A DNA stretch of 64,000 nucleotides from Puffinus mauretanicus. Taxonomy: Eukaryota > Chordata > Aves > Procellariiformes > Procellariidae. The stretch lies in contig JAJKFH010003339.1 of assembly GCA_023333565.1 (NCBI GenBank), positions 80,552 to 144,551 of the forward strand. Reading direction: 5' to 3'. This document shows, in pieces, positions 55,741-64,000 of the stretch. Both the position numbers and the translations under genes were made by a program. The notes beneath the pieces are model-generated. The model worked only from the letters and a program-made list of their open reading frames with translations. It did not search any database and was not told where the DNA came from. Within the stretch, counting starts at the first letter, position 1, and each line of letters starts with the position of its first letter.

Positions 55741-58700
55741 CAGACTGGATGGCTACTTGTGAAACTTCTCAGGTTAGCAGGCAAAGCACTTCCTAAGCAG
55801 CACTTTTTTCTTTTTTTTTTTCCTTTTGCCTTGGACAGCTAAGTCTGCGTTTATTCCATGAACGTTTATTTTCCTCTAACTCGCAACGTCAAAATAAAAG
55901 AAGCGTTTCTACTCCTGCCAAGTCACACACCGCCGTCCCTCGGAGGCTCCCGTGGGATGCGGCTCTTGTCAATGCACACCTATTCTGAAACAACCCTTTT
56001 CTCCTGCTTAACCATACTGTGTCTCTTTCGTGTGCCCTCTTCCACCCATCTTGGGTGTTGAACCTGACTTTACTGTTTTCTGGCATGGCCTCACATTCAC
56101 CCTGCAAATTCCTCACACGGACAAGTCTGTATGGAGGGGAAAAACATGGAAAGGGCCTCTTCTAGGGAGTGAGAGGAGAGAAGGGGGAAAAAAGATCTCG
56201 CTTGTGTTTGCAGTTTTGTTAAGATTACAGAAAGAGATAAGGCACTACCATATCAAAGTCAGAAAAGACCCACTCCAGCTGAACTGCAGGGACATTTACG
56301 TTCTGCCGCTGTTGTCCACCTCCCCTTGTCCACACACTGTCCTCTCCAAATCCCCTCCTGTTCTCAGAGTGGCACTTGTGACGGGTGGCTACACCACCTC
56401 TTCCACTGGGACAACGGTGACCGAGAGAGGGAAGGACAGTTACCAACAGGGAGCAGGGTCTTGCTGCACTTTCTGCAGGCTGAAAGCAATGCTGTGGGGA
56501 GACAATTTGTTTTATTTAACAAAACCATAGCTAAAAAGGGCTACTGAAATGCCTGGCATTTTCCATATCCCGATACAATCCCACCCTCAGCAGGAAAGCC
56601 ACTTGCTATGCTAGCTGAGGAGCAAGCTCATCAGCTGCAACACAACTGCACTTCTTCATGCCCTAGCCATCTGTAAGCTGTGTCAATAACCCTCCTTATC
56701 ACACTGCGTATTATCTTGTGCATAGCATGAATAGAGATAAGTACTGCATGAAATAGCGTTTATTTATAGCTATGTATTGTTTTCCCCAGATACAAATATT
56801 AAAGAATGAAATCTAAAATGAATACTGAATTATTTTACATGCAAAAGATCCATGAAGATCATTTATCATGCTGTAAACATACAGAGTGTAGGAGCAATTC
56901 TTCTAATTCTAGTCTGACATAATTTCCCCCCATTTTGCCACAACAAGACTACAATATAGCTTATAGTTCTTGGTGGATGAAAACACAGTTGTGGCTGTTA
57001 TTTGTAGTTTCTGCTGGAAATAGTCAGCACTGGGGTAAGGTTTGCTTCCACCCATGGAATTTTTATGTGAAAAAATAAAATGTGACTACCACATATGGAC
57101 CAGATTAACAAATGTAAAATAATCCTATGCTAAATTTGGCAAATTCTGCAGAACTTCAGATATGAAAGACTTGCCTCTCCATCCACTCCAGACTCCAAAA
57201 GGCTCGGCAAGGATGACAGTGACAGACAGTCCCTGAAAAATACCCCAGGCGGGGGAGAGCAGCACGCAGCATGCCAGTAAGGATGGTCTTGTTGAAAAGG
57301 GTACTATCAAAACCCCTTCATTTATTTAAGGTGCCTTTATTTAAGGAAGCTGTATTAATTTTGAATGAGAGAGAGATTTGTAGCACACTCCTTCTGCAGT
57401 TTCTGATTGAGTGCAAAACGCTGTTTTCTCTGACATGTGTCTGGGAGACTTTGACACAATGGCCCCTTCGGGTTTCAAGCCAAACATTTCTCTGGTGGGG
57501 CTGTGTGTGAAAGGAAGAGGGGATGTCTCCAGCAGTGTAAAATAGGAAATGAGAAACAAAGCAAAGCTAAACAAAATCTACATTCATATTCACGCAACAG
57601 TATCTTACACGTACTTCTCATAAGATGATTTGGACCAAGAGGACCCAAGCAAGTAAGAGAAAATGCACAACTAAGGGGCATATGGGAGGAGCCCGGTGGT
57701 ATGAGCTATCAGCCTTTCACAACACTGTACTTGCCCCATCCCTGGGGACCCCCATTCTAGTCTCCCATGAGCTGAACAGCTCTGAACGTGCAGATTATAG
57801 ATAAAATCCTGACCTCAGCTTTTCCAGGTATCCGAACTCCACAAGAAAAGTTGTCAGGTTTGCCAGATTTTTCAGTCTACTGCACCAATGGTTTGCAAAG
57901 AGATTTTAAAATAAACTGTTTCTGCTAGTACTGCATCCATTCCCTGATTTCCTACCTGCTCCACAGCTATACGCACACGCACACTCCAACCTCTTCCTGA
58001 ATCCTGTTCTGGGATTTTGAGCTGTTAAGTTTGGTCAGACTTTGCACAAAATAACACTGGATCATGTAGGAACACAGAAATCATGTCTTGCTCCAAAACT
58101 TACTTCTCCTTCGCAGGAGAAATACAGTATGTGTCTCCTTCAAACATCTGTCTTCACCTTTGAACCCCTGTGCACAGAATTAATTAGGTGTTTAATTCAG
58201 CTATCTTTGTCAACAAATCACCCCCCTTCTGAGGAACTTGGCGGCTTCCCTCCTGAAGCATTTATCCCGTTTAAAACATACTAATGACTTAACATGAAAG
58301 CTTCCTTGGGGCTCTGCCTGTGCTCTAGCTGGGCTGGGAGGAGCAGCACGCGTTGTCCACAAAGAGTGAAATTCCAGCATATGTTAGCATCACGTCATTC
58401 TGGGCCTTAATATTTAGTATTTCACCTGTTCATCCCTTTAATCCTCATTACCTCCTTTCTTTTCAGGAAAAATAAAATAAAGTAAAAAACTCTTCCTAAA
58501 TAGACATACAGTCTTGACCACAGCCGATACTCCTGCTGGCATACTGACTCCTTTGCTACAGGCTGGCCTCTGCTCTCCCTCTTCTCTTCCGCTGCTCACA
58601 TCACCACATTGCTCCTGACAATTTATCATTTAAATACTCACTCTTATAAAGTCCTCGGTGAAATCTTTCGGTCAAAGCCCTCCTTTTAAACCAGACACAC

Positions 58701-59316
58701 TTCTGCATCTATCCCTGCGGCACGTAGGGCCAACTGAAGATACACCTGACACACCGTGGTGTTTCACAGGGTGCCGACAACAACCATTAGCCAACAACCC
58801 CACTGGCACCACTAGCCGCACGACTGCCGTCTCTGAGCATGGAGATGCTCAGACAGAAAACGCCTGTGGTCAGTGGGGCTGCATCTACAGCCATCGTGCC
58901 TTCCCATTTCTCAGGGTGGCCAACCCCTTTGGTCTTCTCTTCCTCCTTCAGTTTGCAAGCCCAGACCAGAGGTAACGAAGAGCAGGTTTCTCTCAGTAGG
59001 ACTCGCAAATGGCAGCCGTGGGAGTCCTCACGAGCTCGCTGTCTGCAGCACTTTGCGGCTTGCCACCCCCGAGTGCTTGCTGCCAAGTGCTGGAGGCAGG
59101 GTACGCTGACACGTGGCCTCCTGGCTTTCCTTCTGGAGGTCCCATCTGCTGGGTGTCTTCCCACCTGGACCCTGGATCGCCTTTCCACAGAGCCCGGCAC
59201 CAGCTGCGGATGTTTCAGATACCACGTAGGTCTCCGAGCCCTTGCGTATCTCTGTAGTATCTGAAGCTTTTGAAGTTTGAAACAGCAACAGACAGAACAG
59301 CCTGCGGAGGACCGAT

Positions 59317-59338
59317 AACAAAACAAAACAAAACAAAC
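59317..59338. repeat. (AAAAC)n short repeat
   Basis: Repeated CAAAA units on the + strand (TTTTG on the - strand). On the - strand it forms a GT/T-rich stretch about 50 bases beyond the AATAAA of the candidate nested exon, a position compatible with a downstream polyadenylation element. Confidence 0.8.
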
Positions 59339-59387
59339 TGCAGGGAAAATGAGACACGGGCAGAAGCAAGCTGTCAGAAGTGAGTGC

Positions 59388-59393
59388 TTTATT
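59388..59393 (-). terminator. AATAAA poly(A) signal of the candidate nested exon
   Basis: A perfect AATAAA on the - strand starting 14 bases after the TAA at 59409-59407, followed by a T- and GT-rich region. The tight spacing and order fit a real transcript end. Confidence 0.45.
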
Positions 59394-59406
59394 TCGTGGG
59401 TGCTTG

Positions 59407-59534
59407 TTAAATTCTGGCCCAGGTTAACACTTGCTTGGTGTCATTCTCCACCTGCTGCTTGCGGTCCTGCAAAATGAGTTCGCTGGTCTCTGGCCAGCTG
59501 ATCCAGCCGCCCTCATCATCCTTGGCTGATGTCT
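59407..59534 (-). CDS. Candidate terminal exon nested in the LPAR1 intron
   Basis: On the - strand a strong acceptor (TTTATTTCTCCTTCAG) is followed by two bases and 41 sense codons ending at TAA. The peptide reads TSAKDDEGGWISWPETSEL, then a glutamine/lysine-rich helical stretch, and ends LTWARI; third codon positions are GC-rich. An AATAAA lies 14 bases past the stop. The needed upstream exon must end with one leftover base. A possible one at 60338-60423 does, as does the LPAR1 main exon, so an alternative LPAR1 end cannot be excluded by phase, though it would lack TM7. I do not recognise the protein. It could be a nested gene on the same strand, or chance. Confidence 0.38.
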
Positions 59535-60337
59535 CTGAAGGAGAAATAAAGTGCTAATGCCATGGAGGAGACCAGGACTGTTTTTCAACTGACACTTGCA
59601 AAGCAAAGGTGTTCGAATACCCCCTTGTTTCAAACATTCAAACCACTCTTGTCGTGGTTTTAAAGACCACCTTGCAAAGACAGTATGTGCAATCTGCTTT
59701 CCAAAAAGAAAATCAAATGCTCGAGCCCATGGCAATTTATCCACATCCATTTGAATCTCTCAAATCAAAAGGTTGTTAAGGAAAAATGGGATTCGCCGCT
59801 GATCTAGTGACTGCAGGAGAGGGACAGTACTCCCTCCACCACCCGCCACAAAAGAAGAAAGTAAGCCTTTTATCTATAAAAAGCATTTTAGACAAAAACA
59901 GGAAGTCATTAAACGCCAATGTTCAGGGTTCCAACTGATTTCTAAATTCATAAAGATATGTGAAGCTAATCTCTGAATAAAAGCCTGGCTGTTGCCAAAG
60001 CAATCTGAGTATTTATCTCTGTGTAAAGACAAACAGTAGTCCCCGTGGAGTTTCGCTGTTGCCAAAAACCTGACACGCAGAGGAAATTTTGGTGCCTTTT
60101 TCAACTTTCAGGCGTTCTAGACGAGCGTTTATGCTCTATTATGGACACAAATGCTCCTACAGTCCCAAATCAGCGGAGGTAGCTTGGCTGGAAAAGGAGC
60201 ACAAAAGCCCAGCTGAGAAGAAGCTCCTGAGGCTCATGGTATGGGTGTCCCTGGGTCATGGTGACACAGGACAAAGAAAAGCAGGCAACAGATGTCTGGG
60301 GAAAATTAGAATCAAGAAACCGCCTTTCATTCCATAC

Positions 60338-60423
60338 CTGGCATCCTACTTGCATCCCCTAGCCCAAACTCAGCCAGGATGCTCTTTACAGGCACTGATT
60401 GCTCATGGTCATGACTTGGGGTG
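60338..60423 (-). CDS. Possible exon preceding the nested terminal exon
   Basis: On the - strand AG at 60425-60424 (after CTATCCCCCACCC) and a donor GTATGG below 60338 bound 86 bases with 28 open codons, including VKSILAEFGLGDASRMP. The exon ends with one leftover base, which joins the 59.5 kb exon in frame as a Glu codon. Support is phase and moderate splice sites only. An open frame also runs across it on the + strand. Confidence 0.2.
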
Positions 60424-62211
60424 CTGGGTGGGGGATAGATCCGTCCCCGAATGGCAAGGGGACCCTGTCCTAGAGGTCTGGGGGAGGCTTTCAGGTCCCA
60501 GATGTGGGGCAGCAGGAGATGACCAGGTCTGGTGGCAACGCGAACGTGCCTACGCAAACGTGAAGGCTCATCGAAAGAGGTCATCTGAGGCAGGGGCGGG
60601 AGAGCTGGCACCCTGCAGGCAGGGCTCACAAACCGGACTCTGTTCTGCCTGCCTCCGCAAAATATATTTAGCATGCTTGGGACCTGGGTGTTTCACCGCC
60701 TCTCTAGTACCTGCAGTTTTCAATCACAGAAAAATAATTCATGGCCATGTTGAAAAAACCCTGTTTTGCCCACTTTTCCTTTGGAAATCCATATACCCCC
60801 TGCGGTACTCCGGTACTTTCCCAGGGACGGTCACAATGCTACACTCAAATAATACAGTCTGTTTAGCAGATTTCAAACAACTTTGGTACAAGTGATTGTT
60901 TAATTGTATTTTCTTTTGTTGTTAAGGACATTAAGTGTTACTGGTATTATGTTTGGATAAGCTCCAGTGGCAACACAAGTTTCCAAATGAAGCATGGGTG
61001 GATGCAATTTAACATGTAAAGGACTGCTTTGATTCTTACATAAGATGAAACTAATAATATTAGAAGAAAAATATTAGCCTCTATCTGCTTCCTTAATAGG
61101 AATAAAATTTGTTTCTCCCATGCTAGTACCAGACTGTGACTATGAGAAAGTGTTACAAAAAGGTAGAGATACTTAAAATGACTGTATTATATACCAGCTC
61201 TACCTCAACTGCAAGAAAACTGTGTGTGCTTTTATTTTTATATAGCCATACTGCAATTTAACTGATTATAGCTAGCTGGTTAAGCTGTGGTAGACACCCC
61301 TCACAGGAACTGCATTAAGACCAGTTAAACAAAACAGTTTTAAGAAGCAGAAGCCACTGTGACAGCTGTGCACCTCTGGGAAAACGAAGAGCACGAGCTC
61401 CGGAGTGAAGTGGACAACAGGGGAAAAGCCCTCTTAGTTAAGGGGATGTCGCTCCAGAATAAATCTTCCTGGAAAATCAGTCTGTCTTTTGGATATGTTA
61501 GGATAGCCTCCTCCCCAAATCCTCATCTGAATGTTAATCAAATCAAAATACTGCCTTAAAGCAGAAGCAGCCTTGGACAGGTTGTACACGAACAACGGTG
61601 CTATAGTAAGTCACCTGTACACCTCACCACCCAAGCAGTGTCAAGGCCATACGGACGTTGCTTGGGCTATCAGACTACCAGTGAGGCGTCTACAAATAGC
61701 AATAATAAAACAGAGGGATAGCAGACAGACACGGCATTGCACTTCAGAAGAGAAGCACTAAGTGAAGAACCACCCAAATTTTGCTTGTAGTAAGTATATA
61801 CTGACAGAAGGGTAAATTCCAGGTTTTAGCACTTAATTCTGTATGTACTCATTTAAACCTGTCTAGATGAGGCAGGAAATACAGCTTTTGGTCTGTATTT
61901 CTACACTGAAGATGAAATACGGTTTAAAGGGATGCAGCTACTTCTTGGTTCTCACAGATGCCTCTGAATTCCCTTGGAACATCTAATTTTCCCTGTCTGG
62001 ACAAGATGCCATTATACTGTAACTTAGGTCTCAGGTGTCAGGAAGAATGAAAGATTAGTATTTCATCAACTTCTGTGAAGCCAGTCTCTGGATTCATTAA
62101 AAATACTGTCATGCAGAAAGAAGCACTGCAACAGTATACAGTAGGTACTTTTTTCTCTGTCAGAAGGGTGTTTACCATCCTGTAGCATATAATTTTACTG
62201 CGGTAATGACA

Positions 62212-62240
62212 GTATTTCCCATACTCAAAATGGGAAATAC
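62212..62240. repeat. Inverted repeat, 10-bp perfect stem, 9-base loop
   Basis: GTATTTCCCA at 62212-62221 pairs with TGGGAAATAC at 62231-62240. A small hairpin of unknown meaning, within chance expectation. Confidence 0.85.
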
Positions 62241-64000
62241 AGTGAAAAGTTTGGAAATGTTTCATTGCTGGTGGTAAATATCTGGATTCCAGTGGCAGCT
62301 TCTCTGTGATTTCCTTTGTATTTACCATTACAGAATCTGTATCGATTTAAAGTCTTCAGGCAAACAGAAGACAGCATTGATAAAATCTAGCCTTTATTTC
62401 AACTCATAGCTTCAAGAATCATATTGCCAAACCATGCATTATACTGGGGAAAAAAAGGTGTGTCTTCAGCCAGCCCGTTCTCTCACCAGTACACAGCTGT
62501 GGAAAACCCTGGGAACGCAGCTATTGGGGGAGCGATGCTTTGCAGAGTTCTGTTTTATGGCATTAGGGTCAGGACAAGCAGGCAAAAAACAAAGCAAGAG
62601 AAAAATTCAGAATGCATTAGACACCCCCCATCACTACAAACGAAGGAATCCCAGTCTCATCCACTTAAAGGGTTAGCCATTAAAACTGCTTCTGGGTTAA
62701 ACGAGTGATGCGTCCTCTCACTATGACCGCGTTTCCCCACATTTCGTGCATTTATCGGAGATGTGAGTTTGATTCGGCATACTGAACCGATGCTGGTGTT
62801 TCAGTTGGTTTTCGAGAACAGTCTTCCACCTTTGGCAGTCTGCTCGCCCATTCTAAATTTAACCCCTGCTAAGCAAAGTATGGCACCTAAAAGTGTCCAA
62901 GAATAGCGCTTGCCTTTCAGCTACTGTGTTAGCACCACATCCTGCGTCACTGTGGCTTAAAGATTTCTATATAAATAGCCTGTGAAACCACAAAAAAGAG
63001 CGCTATCATACTATTTTGAAGGTTGCTTAATCTGCATGTTTTTGAGGATGTGACTCCTTTGACCTCTGGCACACAGTTTGCTCCAGTCTCCCCATAAAAG
63101 ACTGTAGATTTTGGCTATGATAAAAAGGAACAATAATAATTCAAGGAAAAAAAAAAGGCACTAAGTCTTCTCTTTCATTTCAGTTACTCCCACCTACTCA
63201 TAAAAGAACAATTGCACTGCAGCAGAATACTGAAATACTTTCAATGCCAAAACTGGCCTGATTCCCAGCTACCTTCATCTCTTTCAGGGGTGTTCATGAG
63301 AAGTGCCAGACAAAGGTCATTTAAATCCAGCCCCTATCTACCAAGCAAGGAAGGAAGAGGCGTTAACATTGCTGCTTTCTCTGTAGCATGCCTCGACTGC
63401 AGCTCGGCTTTGTCCTGGGTCTTCTGCTGCTGGGCATGAAAGAGCTGTCTCTGCTCCCACTGAACTCTTGGCCTCTCTAATGAGACTGCCAAAGACGACA
63501 ATAATTATTTCCTACTGTCACCTGTCTTCAGACTAAGGTCGAAGCCAACTCGCCTCTCACAGCGCAGGCAAGCCGCTGCGAGGGCAGGGCTCGTGGCTGT
63601 GCTCACGCAAGAGCTCCCCACGGACCTGCCGGGGAGCGCTGCCTCTGCAGGGCAAGAACTTGAAAATTCTTCCCTTTTAGCACTCTCTGCTTGCCAGGGA
63701 CTTCAGTCCTCAAGGGATAAGGGATTTAAATGCTATTCAATGTAAAATCTTTGGCAGTTGAAAACGAAACCGCCTAGAAGTTTTCAAAATACAAAAGACA
63801 TTTTAAACAATTCTCTGAGTTGCAGACCAAGCCTATCTGGTAATAATTCACATCACCATTATGTATGGTAGGGCAGTACTTTACTTTTTAAAATAACCAC
63901 CGTAACAGTTCGATCAGATGTGGCAGATCAGCTACGTACACTGCAGGCCACACCAATGGCTGCCAGAGGCAGAAGATACCTGTGAAAGCATTTGCTTCAC

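Larger units (their letters stand above)
50453..64000 (-). other. LPAR1: LPAR1 intron (continues past the window)
   Basis: Everything right of the terminal exon should be LPAR1 intron, because no frame encodes the earlier receptor segments. It holds a CpG-rich patch at about 55485-55740, the candidate nested exon at 59407-59534, an (AAAAC)n run at 59317-59338, a 268-codon open frame without domains (60089-60895, +) and a hairpin at 62212-62240. No intact mobile element or RNA gene was recognised. Confidence 0.8.

Noticed and set aside
50453..64000. Search for the LPAR1 exon encoding helices 1-6
   Set aside because: No - strand frame of the required length or residue pattern is present, so this exon must lie beyond the window.

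Overview
This is vertebrate genomic DNA with spliced genes, long introns and no bacterial-style operons. Two genes can be identified with confidence. The last three coding exons of MUSK, the muscle-specific receptor tyrosine kinase of the neuromuscular junction, lie on the + strand from the left edge to 8527. The last coding exon of LPAR1, lysophosphatidic acid receptor 1, lies on the - strand at 50151-50452. The two genes point at each other, as they do on human 9q31. Proteins close to but different from mammalian ones, compact introns and few recent repeats suggest a sauropsid, most likely a bird. In birds this block would be expected on the Z chromosome, which is inference.

Layout: 1-171, 5681-5829 and 7851-8527 are MUSK exons separated by introns of about 5.5 and 2.0 kb. 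8528 to about 12.1 kb is 3' UTR or flank, with the first canonical + strand poly(A) signal at 12057. 12.1-48.4 kb is the interval between the two known genes; mammals have no well-known protein-coding gene there. About 48.4-50.15 kb is the LPAR1 3' UTR with two candidate poly(A) signals. 50453-64000 is one LPAR1 intron: the exon carrying the first six membrane helices is not in the window.

The most interesting observation is a candidate unrecognised - strand gene inside the interval. An exon at 25194-25286 (phase 0/0), one at 13953-14161 (phase 0/2, ending in a GTGAGT donor) and a terminal exon at 12422-12593 fit together in reading frame. Two tandem AATAAA signals follow at 12174-12155, tail to tail with the first MUSK signal. 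A weaker exon at 35545-35698 also fits in phase. I recognise no family for the product. A second candidate is a terminal exon nested in the LPAR1 intron (59407-59534), with a strong acceptor and an AATAAA 14 bases after its stop codon. Both are by-eye gene models and need RNA or comparative evidence. At least one control region (about 30.1 kb) looked protein-like in all three frames, so appearance alone is weak evidence.

The rest is intron and intergenic DNA with a few hairpins, simple repeats, CpG-rich patches, one probable old CR1-type LINE fragment and some conserved-element-like stretches.
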